Source: Candidatus Neomarinimicrobiota bacterium
Lineage (GTDB): Bacteria; Fidelibacterota; SORT01
DNA length: 38,256 bases
Assembly (NCBI GenBank): GCA_022573815.1
Contig: JACZTG010000023.1
Span: 1 to 38,256 of the forward strand
Direction: 5' to 3'
The first letter of the stretch is position 1; each line of letters opens with the position of its first letter. This document shows positions 17,049-25,515 of this stretch, one piece after another. A program made the translations under genes and the position numbers. The notes beneath the pieces are model-generated. The model did no database searches and was not told where the DNA came from. It saw nothing but the letters and a program-made list of their open reading frames with translations.

Positions 17049-17102
17049 AGAATTATTCATGATCAGTGTTCATTCAATATTTAAGCACGTGGGAGACATT
17101 TG

Positions 17103-18164
17103 ATGTATGGAGTAATTATCGCCGGCGGCAATGGTGAGCGATTTTGGCCACACAGCAGATCTCACAAACCCAAACAATTCTTAAAGATGGTCGGCAAAAT
17201 TACAATGCTTAGAGCTACGTTCAATAGGATAGTTAAAATTGTTCCTGTGGAAAATATAATTGTAGTCACAAACAAACTCTTGCTTAAGCTTGTACAAGAA
17301 CAGCTTCCCGAATTAAATGAAAAAAATATACTTATAGAGCCTAAATCAAGGAACACTGCTCCCGCAATTGCGCTGGCTGCTTTATATATCAATGAAATAG
17401 ACCCCGGCGCTACTATGGCGATATTCCCTGCTGACCATGTAATTAAAAACCAGGAAAAGTTCCGGCAGGCATTACGGCACGCGCGGAAATTGGCTGAGAG
17501 AACCGACGGATTGGTAACTATCGGTATTACGCCGGAAAGACCTGAAACGGGATATGGATATATACAGGTTAATTTTTCTAAAGAGGTTCAGGGAGGTTAT
17601 AGGGTAAAGACTTTTGCGGAGAAACCCACAATAGGAACCGCAAAACGTTTCATCGAAAGCGGAGACTTTTTCTGGAATAGCGGAATGTTTATTTGGCGAT
17701 CTTCGGTAATATTGCGCGAAATGGAAGAAAATATACCCGAGCTCTATCAGCCATTGGCTATATTAAAAGGACAATTCAAAACTAAGAACTTTTCAACAAA
17801 ATTAAAAAAGGCTTTCTCGGCAATAAAATCTACTTCAATTGATTATGCCGTAATGGAAGTTTCTAAAAATGTGTATATGGTTAAAGGTGAATTCGAATGG
17901 AATGATTTAGGTTCATGGGATGCGTTATACGAACTAAGCAGTAAGAATAAAGATGGAAATTCGATAGAGGGAAATGTGAGCGCGATAGATACGAAAAATT
18001 CTTTGATAAAAACCACAGGCAAATATGTAGCGACTATCGGGCTTGAAGAAATGATAGTTATCGCCACAGATGACGTCGTATTGATTGCTCCGCGGGAACG
18101 TGCTCAGGAGATAAAAGATTTAGTTGAATCGCTTAAAAAGAGCAGTAACAAAAAGTATTTATAA
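17103..18164 (+). CDS. manC: Mannose-1-phosphate guanylyltransferase
   Basis: Makes GDP-mannose from mannose-1-phosphate and GTP for surface polysaccharides. The nucleotidyltransferase signature GGNGERFWP is followed by KPKQFL, and later FPADHVI, the sugar-binding TFAEKP motif, and FFWNSGMFIWR. At about 353 residues it is the single-domain type without a fused phosphomannose isomerase. I start it at the ATG at 17103 rather than the TTG at 17100 because GGGAGA at 17091-17096 sits at a better distance. Together with the nucleotide-sugar dehydrogenase near 28 kb it suggests glycan assembly, although the two are not adjacent. Confidence 0.93.
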   Translation: MYGVIIAGGNGERFWPHSRSHKPKQFLKMVGKITMLRATFNRIVKIVPVENIIVVTNKLLLKLVQEQLPELNEKNILIEPKSRNTAPAIALAALYINEIDPGATMAIFPADHVIKNQEKFRQALRHARKLAERTDGLVTIGITPERPETGYGYIQVNFSKEVQGGYRVKTFAEKPTIGTAKRFIESGDFFWNSGMFIWRSSVILREMEENIPELYQPLAILKGQFKTKNFSTKLKKAFSAIKSTSIDYAVMEVSKNVYMVKGEFEWNDLGSWDALYELSSKNKDGNSIEGNVSAIDTKNSLIKTTGKYVATIGLEEMIVIATDDVVLIAPRERAQEIKDLVESLKKSSNKKYL

Positions 18165-18460
18165 TGAAATCAGATAAGATATTAGAAGAATTAGAAATTC
18201 TTGCCGAAAAACTCGGATTGACAGTAAGATACGAGAGAGGCGATTTTCAGGGGGATTTGTGTTTCATAGATGACGACGGCGTAATAATTATCCAGAAAAA
18301 AGCCATTATCGAAAAGAAAATTGCGGTACTTTCAAGAGGTATGAGCAGAGTAGACCTCAGAAACGTCTATGTTCTCCCTGAAATAAGAAAACTTCTCGAA
18401 TCTAAGGAAAAAGAGAATGCAGGCGAATCCGAGGGTGATTTGATTGATACCAAGCATTAG
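18164..18460 (+). CDS. Conserved small protein of unknown function
   Basis: A 98-residue soluble protein that I do not recognise as a named family. It starts with an ATG overlapping the manC stop (TAATG), which strongly suggests it is real and co-translated. The sequence has a helical N-terminus (LEELEILAEKLGL), a central beta region (VRYERGDFQGDLCFID, GVIIIQKKA), and a charged, Glu/Lys-rich tail. The pattern of short strands with an isolated RGDFxGDLC motif suggests a compact alpha/beta fold. There is no signal peptide, membrane segment or catalytic motif I can name. Confidence 0.7.
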   Translation: MKSDKILEELEILAEKLGLTVRYERGDFQGDLCFIDDDGVIIIQKKAIIEKKIAVLSRGMSRVDLRNVYVLPEIRKLLESKEKENAGESEGDLIDTKH

Positions 18461-18477
18461 TTTTCACCTTTCCAAGA

Positions 18478-20253
18478 TTGAGTCAAATTATAGATAAAAT
18501 TACCAAACCGTCTGAAATAGGAAAAAGTGTTGCTGATATTCAGGACATAGAGGACTACGTCAAAGGTTATAAATACGGCGGAGATTATCTTTCTTTCGTA
18601 AAAGAGTTGGCGGTTATACTGTCTGAAACGCTTGGAACTCGGATGACGGCTATATTTATGGATGTGGGCAAAGCATTTACTTTAGATGCGATTCATGGCT
18701 CTCTGTCGGGGAAAGTACTGAAGATGAGTGTCCTTGGAGGCGGGAATTTTGAGGAATTGCTATCATCTTCCGATGATTATTTAGAATTAAAAGAGGATTT
18801 ATATTTTCGGACGCCAGAAAATAAGCGTATATGCCTGATGTGTATGGATGCCGGATTCAAATACGTTATTCCATTGAAGATAGACGAAAAAATCGTTGGA
18901 ATGATATTTACGGAACGGTTGGACGATGACTATTTCAATGGCGAAAGCGGAACAAACTTTAAAGAGATATTATCTCTGCTCAGCCAAAAGCTCAGATTGG
19001 GAAAAGCTGATCTCATCCTTGAAAAAGAATCGCTAAGAAAAGCGACGATGATCGGGTTAACAGAAAAACTTTCGGCAATTACAGAAACAGAGGATTTGTT
19101 GAAATCCATTCTTGATTATCTGAAAAGTGTAGTAGATTATAACGCAGCCGGCATATTTCTGATAGAAGGGGATAACAAAAAAATAAAAGACAGGTATCAG
19201 GTAGGGTTCGATTTAGAACGTTTGGATAAGGTCGATATGAAGGTCGGCAAAGGAATTATTGGCTCAAGCATTGAATTAAGAAAAGCTATACTTACGCCTG
19301 ATGTATCTTTGGAGCCGAAATATGTCGTTGCCCGACAGGAAACAAAATCAGAAATATGTGTCCCTCTAATTCGCGGCGATAAAGTTTTAGGCGCTTTTAA
19401 CGTGGAGAACGATAAAAGTTATGCGTATGGATTTGATGATCTTGATATGCTGACGGGCGTTGCCAACATTGCGGCGGTTGTCATAGATAACGCCCGTTTA
19501 TTTAAGCTTTCCAAGGAAAAACAGGAAATTGAAAGGGATATAAAAATAGCCGCGGATATTCAAAAAGCCTTGCTTCCGCATCATTTACCGGAAGTGGAAG
19601 GATTGGATATGGCAGCCTCCACGATACAAAGTAAGATGGTGGGGGGCGACCTGTATGATGTGTCGATGTTCGCAAGCGGAAGAGTATCAATAACGATAGG
19701 CGATGTTTCAGGAAAAGGAATTCCTGCGGCTATTCTCATGGCCAATTTATACGCTTCATATAAAGGTCTCGCGCGAACGAATCTCCCTGTTGAGGAATTG
19801 GTGAATCAACTGAACCTACTAATCTACGGCGCAACGGACGATGACCGATTTGCCACATTCTTTTATGGAGTATATGACCCTGAAGATAAGCAAATGGCGT
19901 ATTGTAACGGCGGACATAATCCTCCTTTGGTTATTCGCTCCGACGGGAAAATCGAATTGTTGGAAGCAGGGGGACCTGCAATAGGATTTGTCACCGATAA
20001 GGAATATAAATCCGGAATAGTCAAGTTTAATAAGGGTGATTATCTGCTTTTATATACCGACGGCGTTACAGAGGCGGAAAACAGAAACGGAGATTTTTAT
20101 GGAATTGACAAATTATCCGATATATCATTGAAATCCAGGGGGAAATCAGCCATTGAATTGCATGATAATATCATACGTGATTTACAAAAATTCTCAAAAG
20201 GGTCTATGGCTAAATCGGATGATGTCACTCTCATTAGTATTCGCATAATTTGA
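18478..20253 (+). CDS. GAF-domain SpoIIE/PP2C-type serine phosphatase (RsbU-like)
   Basis: A 591-residue cytoplasmic signalling protein. Residues about 30-170 look like a divergent GAF domain, about 185-340 are a clear GAF domain (NAAGIFLIEGD, GKGIIGSSIEL, CVPLIRGDKVLGAFNVEN), a coiled linker at 340-365 follows (KLSKEKQEIERDIKIAADIQ), and 385-588 are a SpoIIE phosphatase. The manganese-binding motifs are GGDLYDV, GDVSGKGIPAAILMA and YTDGVTEAEN, with GGHNPP between them. Such proteins dephosphorylate anti-sigma-factor antagonists in partner-switching systems. No antagonist or anti-sigma gene is adjacent. The TTG start lacks a strong ribosome site. Signal unknown. Confidence 0.9.
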   Translation: MSQIIDKITKPSEIGKSVADIQDIEDYVKGYKYGGDYLSFVKELAVILSETLGTRMTAIFMDVGKAFTLDAIHGSLSGKVLKMSVLGGGNFEELLSSSDDYLELKEDLYFRTPENKRICLMCMDAGFKYVIPLKIDEKIVGMIFTERLDDDYFNGESGTNFKEILSLLSQKLRLGKADLILEKESLRKATMIGLTEKLSAITETEDLLKSILDYLKSVVDYNAAGIFLIEGDNKKIKDRYQVGFDLERLDKVDMKVGKGIIGSSIELRKAILTPDVSLEPKYVVARQETKSEICVPLIRGDKVLGAFNVENDKSYAYGFDDLDMLTGVANIAAVVIDNARLFKLSKEKQEIERDIKIAADIQKALLPHHLPEVEGLDMAASTIQSKMVGGDLYDVSMFASGRVSITIGDVSGKGIPAAILMANLYASYKGLARTNLPVEELVNQLNLLIYGATDDDRFATFFYGVYDPEDKQMAYCNGGHNPPLVIRSDGKIELLEAGGPAIGFVTDKEYKSGIVKFNKGDYLLLYTDGVTEAENRNGDFYGIDKLSDISLKSRGKSAIELHDNIIRDLQKFSKGSMAKSDDVTLISIRII

Positions 20254-20287
20254 TATTTTATCATCTATATAATGAACCCATAAGAGC

Positions 20288-20316
20288 TTGACAGTCCTCC
20301 AAAATTTAGTTATAGT
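20288..20316 (+). promoter_or_regulatory. Sigma-70-type promoter of the acyl-CoA synthetase
   Basis: TTGACA (20288-20293), a 17-nt spacer and TATAGT (20311-20316), identical in both hexamers and spacing to the msrP promoter. Transcription would start near 20323. Confidence 0.65.
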
Positions 20317-20332
20317 AAATGGCTTTTGGAGG
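20296..20332. promoter_or_regulatory. 9-bp inverted repeat overlapping promoter and ribosome site
   Basis: CCTCCAAAA (20296-20304) and TTTTGGAGG (20324-20332) are perfect inverted repeats 19 nt apart. The left arm sits in the spacer of the promoter and the right arm contains the GGAGG ribosome site of the next gene. It could be an operator on DNA, or, in read-through RNA from the upstream gene, a hairpin hiding the ribosome site. Confidence 0.45.
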
Positions 20333-20343
20333 AGACTTGACCG

Positions 20344-21855
20344 GTGAAAATACTCGATTATCTGAGACAAAACATTGAAAGGTATCCCGAGGGAATATTC
20401 CTTGTGTCGGGGGATGAAAGTTATTCCTACTCCCAATTTTACGACAAGATGAATCAATTCTCCGCTCGCCTGAAGGCGTTGGGAATAGGTAAGGGGGACA
20501 ATGTAGGCATTATGCTGCCGAACATTCCTGAGTGGATTATCGCTTATTATTCTATTTTGAAAATCGGGGCTGTGGTTGTTCCGATTAATATTATGCTGAA
20601 AGATAATGAGATTAAGTATCTGCTGACTGATAGCGGCGCAAAGAGTGTGATTTTTTGGGATGGATTCTCTTCGGATGTTATGAAAGCGGCTACGGGAAGC
20701 GGCTGCAATATTTTAATTAAGTGCGGGGGAAGTGAGATTGAAGGTATTCACGAGTTCGGAGAATCAGTGCCCCATTATGACCGGCAAGATGAAGAATCTG
20801 AGCTGAATGAGGATGATACCTGCGTAATTATTTATACTCCGGGCACAACAGGAAAACCTATGGGAGTTGAGCTCTCGCAAAAAGCTGTTGTCGAGAACGC
20901 TCTGTCTTGCTCTATCCTTCTTCCGGTGGGTCCTTCAGATACGATTATCGGAGTTTTACCCTTGTTCCATTCATTCGGGCATACTGCTGTTATGAATCTT
21001 ACGATGGTTATAGGAGCAAAATTGGTGCTGGTTCAACGGTTTGAGCCTTTAGAATTATCGAAGATGATTAAATCTTTATCTCCCAGCCTCTTTTTCGGTG
21101 TTCCGTCTATGTATCATGCCATTTTAAATGATAAACGAATCGAGGCTGATTCGTTTCAAAAAGTCAAGTATTGTATTTCCGGAGCCGCTAAATTAGCGGC
21201 GAACCTGCTTAAAGATTTTGAAAATAAATTTAATTGTGTGATACTTGAAGGATACGGACTGACGGAGGCGGGACCTGTTGTATCTTTCAACAAGAACGCG
21301 TCACTACGCAGACCCGGGTCCATTGGTTTTCCTATTGACGGCGTTGAAATGAACATCTTTGATGATGATGGAAATGAAATCGACCGCGGACAAATCGGCG
21401 AGATAGTAGTTCGCGGAGAAAGTGTTATGAAGGGATATCTAAACGACCCTGATGCCACTAAAAGAAGTTTTATAAATGGTTGGCTCCGAACGGGCGACCT
21501 TGCCCGTGTGGACGATGAAGGTTATTATTATATTGTTGACAGGAAATCCGACCTTATCATCAAACATGGATTTAACGTATATCCTAAAGAAATCGAAAAT
21601 GAATTACTGACTCATCCTGATATTAAGGAATGTTCCGTTATCGGGATACGCGATGATGCTGTTGGAGAAAAGATTAAAGTGTATGTGGTCCCCGCGAATG
21701 GCAATTCGATGAATGAAGAAGAAATTACTAAATACTGTTCAGAGCGAATGGCTGCGTATAAAGTACCGGATATCGTGGAGATAATAGCGGGATTGCCAAA
21801 GAATGCCTCGGGAAAAGTATTGAAAAAATCTTTGCGAATGCTGCATAAGTATTAG
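20344..21855 (+). CDS. Long-chain acyl-CoA synthetase (AMP-binding family)
   Basis: Activates fatty acids with ATP to acyl-AMP and then acyl-CoA. The adenylation core is intact: GYGLTEAGPV, GWLRTGDLARVDDEGYYYIVDRKSDLIIKHG (A7/A8 region), and the C-terminal catalytic Lys491 in PKNASGKVLKK. The phosphate-binding loop at 164-174 reads YTPGTTGKPMG, where Ser is replaced by Pro and the usual Lys by Met. Length (503) fits medium/long-chain FadD-type enzymes. The GTG at 20344 is 9 nt after GGAGGAG. Acyl chain length is not readable. Confidence 0.9.
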   Translation: MKILDYLRQNIERYPEGIFLVSGDESYSYSQFYDKMNQFSARLKALGIGKGDNVGIMLPNIPEWIIAYYSILKIGAVVVPINIMLKDNEIKYLLTDSGAKSVIFWDGFSSDVMKAATGSGCNILIKCGGSEIEGIHEFGESVPHYDRQDEESELNEDDTCVIIYTPGTTGKPMGVELSQKAVVENALSCSILLPVGPSDTIIGVLPLFHSFGHTAVMNLTMVIGAKLVLVQRFEPLELSKMIKSLSPSLFFGVPSMYHAILNDKRIEADSFQKVKYCISGAAKLAANLLKDFENKFNCVILEGYGLTEAGPVVSFNKNASLRRPGSIGFPIDGVEMNIFDDDGNEIDRGQIGEIVVRGESVMKGYLNDPDATKRSFINGWLRTGDLARVDDEGYYYIVDRKSDLIIKHGFNVYPKEIENELLTHPDIKECSVIGIRDDAVGEKIKVYVVPANGNSMNEEEITKYCSERMAAYKVPDIVEIIAGLPKNASGKVLKKSLRMLHKY

Positions 21856-21867
21856 GGAGGATTACGA

Positions 21868-23949
21868 TTGAAAGAATATAAATCAGAAGATATTAGGAAT
21901 ATTACGCTAATCGGACATTCCGGCAGCGGAAAGACTACGCTGACAGAAGCAATGCTATTTTCTGCGGGGGCTATAAACAGGCAGGGGAAAGTTGATGAAG
22001 GAACGACCACATCGGATTATCGAAGCGACGAAAAAGAAAGACAAATTTCAATCCAAACATCTCTTAATCAATTTGAATATAACGGATGTAAGATAAGCGT
22101 TCTTGATACTCCCGGATACTCGGATTTTGTCGGGGAAGTTAAAAGCGCTCTGAGAATTTCTGATATGGCCCTAATAGTATTCCATTCAGCAGCAGGCGTT
22201 GAGGTAGGAACCGAGCAGGCATGGGAGTTTGCAAGGGATAGAAATCTTGGAACCGTGTTTGCGGTAAACTTTCTTGACAAAGAAAACGCCAACTATGAAC
22301 AGGTGATAAAGGTCGCTAAAGAGCGTTTCGGACAGGGGATACTACCCGTACAATTCCCGGTTAATCAGGGAATTAATTTTGATTCGATTGTGGACGTCCT
22401 CTTGGGTAAATTACTGAAATTTTCCAAAGACGGGAGCGGCAAATCAACAGCTGAGGAAATTCCCGGTGAACATCAGGATCACGCCAATCATCTGAAAGAA
22501 GCGCTTATAGATGCCGCTGCCGAAACTGACGACAGTTTGCTTGAAAAATATTTGGAGAGCGGAGAACTCTCAGATGAAGAGCTGTTAAACGGCATAAGAT
22601 TTGGAATTGCGGCAGGAAAAATACATCCTGTTTACTGCATCTCGGCATCAGGCAATATGGGTGTGCGGGAAGTGCTGGACGGACTGACTACTTACGGTAC
22701 CTCACCGGTTGATACTCCTGATCCTGTGGGCGTGAAACCCGGAACAGATGAGGAAATCACGCGAAAGGTATCCACTGAAGAAAAGACGTCAGCGCTTATA
22801 TTTAAAACTGTAAGCGAAGCGCATGTGGGAGAACTTTCATTCTTTAGAGTTTATTCGGGAAGAATCAAATCAGGACTGGATTTGTCTAACTCAACCCGGA
22901 ACAATTCTGAGAGGATAGCCCAGATTTTTTCCATTACGGGGCATGAAAGAAAGGAAGTTCGTGAACTTCCTGCCGGGGACATCGGTGCGGTAGTTAAGCT
23001 GAAAAACACTCATACGGGCGATACTCTGAGTGATCCCAAAGACCAGATAGTTTACGAGCCAACGCAATATCCTACAGCTGTTTTGAGCGTAGCCGTATCA
23101 GCTCCAATTCCGGGGGAAGAAGATAAAATCGGAACGGGATTGGGTTCTCTTCATGAAGAAGATCCGTCATTTCATCTCGAGATTGACGCTGAATTATCTC
23201 AAATGGTGGTACATTCTCAGGGTGAACTTCATCTTGAGGTCATCCTTTCACGGTTGAAAAGGCGATTTTCAGTGGAGGTAATAACTAAACAGCCGCGAAT
23301 TCCTTATCGCGAAACTATCAGGTCTTCAGCCGACTTTAGGGCGAAATATAAAAAACAGTCGGGAGGAAGAGGACAATATGGCGACGCCCACGTTAAAGTT
23401 GAGCCGCTTCCGCGAGGAAAGGGATTCGAGTTTGTAAATAAGGTCGTAGGCGGAGTAATACCGACCAAATTCATTCCTTCCGTGGAAAGGGGAGTCAATG
23501 AGACTGTTTTGAAAGGAATAATTGCCGACAGTAAGATAGTTGATATAAAGGCGACGGTATTTGACGGTTCCTATCACGCTGTGGACTCTTCTGACGTGGC
23601 ATTCAAGATTGCGGGGTCAATGGCATTTAAACAAGCGTTTCTCGATGCTAAGCCTGTTATTCTTGAGCCTATCTATACTGTGCAGGTGAAGGTTCCTGAA
23701 GACCATATGGGCGATGTAATGGGCGATATAACGGCGCGGAGAGGGAAGATTTCAGGAATGGATGGTGATGGACATTTTCAGATTATCAATGCGAAAATAC
23801 CTCTTGCGGAATTATACAAATACTCTACTTCATTGAGGTCCATCACGGGCGGTAGAGGACTGCACAGCCAGGAATTTTCCCATTACGAAGAGACGACTGC
23901 CGATGTGGGCAGAAAAATTATGAAGGCAGCGGGCGGTGAGGAAGAATAG
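21868..23949 (+). CDS. EF-G-like translation GTPase (FusA2 type)
   Basis: A 693-residue translation-factor GTPase resembling the secondary EF-G (EF-G2) lineage. G1 is GHSGSGKTT, G3 is DTPGYSDF, G5 is SASG, and the C-terminal EF-G domains IV-V are present (GGRGQYGDAHVKVEP, GKISGMDGDG). The guanine-specificity motif NKxD is NFLD at 134-137, with Lys replaced by Phe (codon ttt), too far from aaa/aag to be one sequencing error. It resembles paralogs that assist stress or ribosome recycling rather than the main elongation factor, which is usually near the str operon. TTG start with GGGAGG (21855-21860) 7 nt upstream. Confidence 0.88.
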   Translation: MKEYKSEDIRNITLIGHSGSGKTTLTEAMLFSAGAINRQGKVDEGTTTSDYRSDEKERQISIQTSLNQFEYNGCKISVLDTPGYSDFVGEVKSALRISDMALIVFHSAAGVEVGTEQAWEFARDRNLGTVFAVNFLDKENANYEQVIKVAKERFGQGILPVQFPVNQGINFDSIVDVLLGKLLKFSKDGSGKSTAEEIPGEHQDHANHLKEALIDAAAETDDSLLEKYLESGELSDEELLNGIRFGIAAGKIHPVYCISASGNMGVREVLDGLTTYGTSPVDTPDPVGVKPGTDEEITRKVSTEEKTSALIFKTVSEAHVGELSFFRVYSGRIKSGLDLSNSTRNNSERIAQIFSITGHERKEVRELPAGDIGAVVKLKNTHTGDTLSDPKDQIVYEPTQYPTAVLSVAVSAPIPGEEDKIGTGLGSLHEEDPSFHLEIDAELSQMVVHSQGELHLEVILSRLKRRFSVEVITKQPRIPYRETIRSSADFRAKYKKQSGGRGQYGDAHVKVEPLPRGKGFEFVNKVVGGVIPTKFIPSVERGVNETVLKGIIADSKIVDIKATVFDGSYHAVDSSDVAFKIAGSMAFKQAFLDAKPVILEPIYTVQVKVPEDHMGDVMGDITARRGKISGMDGDGHFQIINAKIPLAELYKYSTSLRSITGGRGLHSQEFSHYEETTADVGRKIMKAAGGEEE

Positions 23950-23978
23950 TTGTTCGTTTTATTCTATGGATTAACTGA

Positions 23979-24497
23979 ATGATTCCGAATGATAACAAGT
24001 TATGGGCTCCATGGCGGATGGAATATATCAAACGGGAGATCGCCAATGAATCAGAGAGTTGTTTTCTATGCGATAAACCTAACTCTGAAGATAGTGAAAA
24101 AAACCTCATCTTGCTAAAAGGTAAACTGACGTTCGTTGTTATGAATCTTTATCCGTACAATAATTCCCACCTTATGATTTGTCCCTATCGGCACATATCG
24201 GATTTTACCGCTCTTTCTAAAGAAGAGAGAAGCGAATCTCAGGAAGTGATTTCAGGGTGCATAAAAATTCTGACCAAACATATGAAACCCGAGGGTTTCA
24301 ATATTGGATTGAATATCGGCAAGGCAGGAGGCGCAGGCATTGAAGAACACCTTCACTGGCATTTAGTTCCGCGCTGGATAGGGGATACAAATTTTATGCC
24401 CGTACTTGGTAACACAAAAGTAATAATGGAAGGGTTGACCGATTCATATAGAAAACTTCAACCTGATTTTGCAGACTTTGAGAAGTCAATATTATAA
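23979..24497 (+). CDS. HIT family hydrolase (Ap4A phosphorylase/GalT-like)
   Basis: A 172-residue cytoplasmic nucleotide hydrolase or transferase. The histidine triad is HLHWHLV with His124, His126 and His128, and the active-site approach reads GLNIGKAGGAGIEEH. N-terminal LWAPWRMEYI and a CFLCDK pair (Cys28, Cys31) mark the zinc-containing, Ap4A-phosphorylase-like HIT branch. Length fits. Likely substrates are dinucleoside polyphosphates or adenylated intermediates. It begins about 30 nt after the EF-G gene and ends just before a strong hairpin, so it is the last gene of that run. Confidence 0.92.
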   Translation: MIPNDNKLWAPWRMEYIKREIANESESCFLCDKPNSEDSEKNLILLKGKLTFVVMNLYPYNNSHLMICPYRHISDFTALSKEERSESQEVISGCIKILTKHMKPEGFNIGLNIGKAGGAGIEEHLHWHLVPRWIGDTNFMPVLGNTKVIMEGLTDSYRKLQPDFADFEKSIL

Positions 24498-24519
24498 TGC
24501 GAGCATCGCTTAGTAGAAA

Positions 24520-24547
24520 AGCAGCTTAATTTACATTAAGCTGCTTA
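24520..24547. terminator. Bidirectional hairpin between HIT and SDR genes
   Basis: AAGCAGCTTAAT and ATTAAGCTGCTT form a perfect 12-bp stem with a TTAC loop, the strongest simple hairpin seen between convergent genes here. There is no long U-run, but its position between two converging 3' ends fits a shared terminator. Confidence 0.65.
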
Positions 24548-24593
24548 ACAACTATGTTACCAATAGGACAAGTAACGTCTGCAATTCTCTGTG

Positions 24594-25352
24594 TTACTTA
24601 ACTCCCAAATTGACAATACCTCCGTCAACGCTAATGTCTTCTCCGACAATGAAAGATGACTCGGATGAGGCGAGAAAAAGCACAGTTTTTGCTATTTCTT
24701 CAGTTGTTCCAAATCTTTTTAAGGGAATTAAACTTTTAAAAGATTCTTTCATCCCATCTACTTGATCCTCAGGTATTCCCATTCTATCGAATATAGGAGT
24801 CTCAATCGGACCGGGGCTCACAACATTAACCCGTATTCCTCTTTCAGGTAACAGTTCGGCCGAAATAGTGCGTGCCAATGATCTTATAGCTGCTTTGGTA
24901 GCGCCATATACGGACATACCCGGGAAGCCCAATCTATGCGCTACCGATGAAACAATTATTATAGAAGCATTGTCATTCAAATGAGGTAAAGCTTTTTGTA
25001 TTGTAAAGAAAGTTCCTTTGAAATTGAGATCTACACCATCGTCAAATATAGATTCTTCAACTAATGAAAAAGGAACTACGCTGGCACCTCCGGCATTAAC
25101 CACTAACACGTCAATCTTGCCAAATTTACTTTCAGTTTGGTCGTAAAGATTTTCGATGTCAGCCATCTTTGTTATATCGCCTTGAATAACAAGCGAATCC
25201 TTACCTAACTTTTCTGCTGCTTCGTCGAGAGTTTTACGATTTCGCCCCAGTATCGTAACCGAGGCTCCTTCATTAATAAATTCTTTCGCGATGCCTAATC
25301 CAATACCGCTATTGCCTCCCGTTATTACAGCCGTTTTTCCACTTAATCGCAT
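24594..25352 (-). CDS. Short-chain dehydrogenase/reductase (SDR)
   Basis: A 252-residue classical SDR using NAD(P)H. TGGNSGIG at 11-18 is the nucleotide-binding loop, NAG at 86-88 stabilises the fold, and the catalytic set is Ser136, Tyr149 and Lys153 (YGATK). The Arg37 region (GRNRKT) suggests NADP preference. The substrate cannot be assigned; SDRs beside HxlR genes are often quinone or aldehyde detoxification enzymes. It diverges from an HxlR regulator across a palindrome-rich gap, which suggests control by that protein. Confidence 0.92.
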   Translation of the reverse strand: MRLSGKTAVITGGNSGIGLGIAKEFINEGASVTILGRNRKTLDEAAEKLGKDSLVIQGDITKMADIENLYDQTESKFGKIDVLVVNAGGASVVPFSLVEESIFDDGVDLNFKGTFFTIQKALPHLNDNASIIIVSSVAHRLGFPGMSVYGATKAAIRSLARTISAELLPERGIRVNVVSPGPIETPIFDRMGIPEDQVDGMKESFKSLIPLKRFGTTEEIAKTVLFLASSESSFIVGEDISVDGGIVNLGVK

Positions 25353-25424
25353 CTTATTTTGCTCCGTTTTTTATAATTATATAATTTTATTTAATTTCAT
25401 TCTGTTTTTAAGGATTCTTTTTAA

Positions 25425-25467
25425 TACTTGACAATATAATATATTGTAAAGTACTTTAAGTCAAGTA
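25425..25467. promoter_or_regulatory. Nested palindromic operator region (SDR/HxlR)
   Basis: Three dyads are stacked in 43 bp: outer arms TACTTGAC (25425-25432) and GTCAAGTA (25460-25467); a 17-bp palindrome ACAATATA-A-TATATTGT (25431-25447); and the perfect AAAGTACTTT (25448-25457). TACTT/AAGTA half-sites are typical of HxlR/YodB-type operators. They overlap the SDR promoter, and TATAAT at 25473-25478 could serve hxlR on the other strand. Confidence 0.6.
25436..25464 (-). promoter_or_regulatory. Promoter of the SDR gene
   Basis: Read on the minus strand: TTGACT, a 17-nt spacer and TATTAT. Both hexamers lie inside the palindromic region, so a bound dimer would block polymerase. Confidence 0.55.
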
Positions 25468-25515
25468 GGTACTATAATGTGTTATACGCACTAAAAGAAT
25501 ACTAAGAAGTCCATA

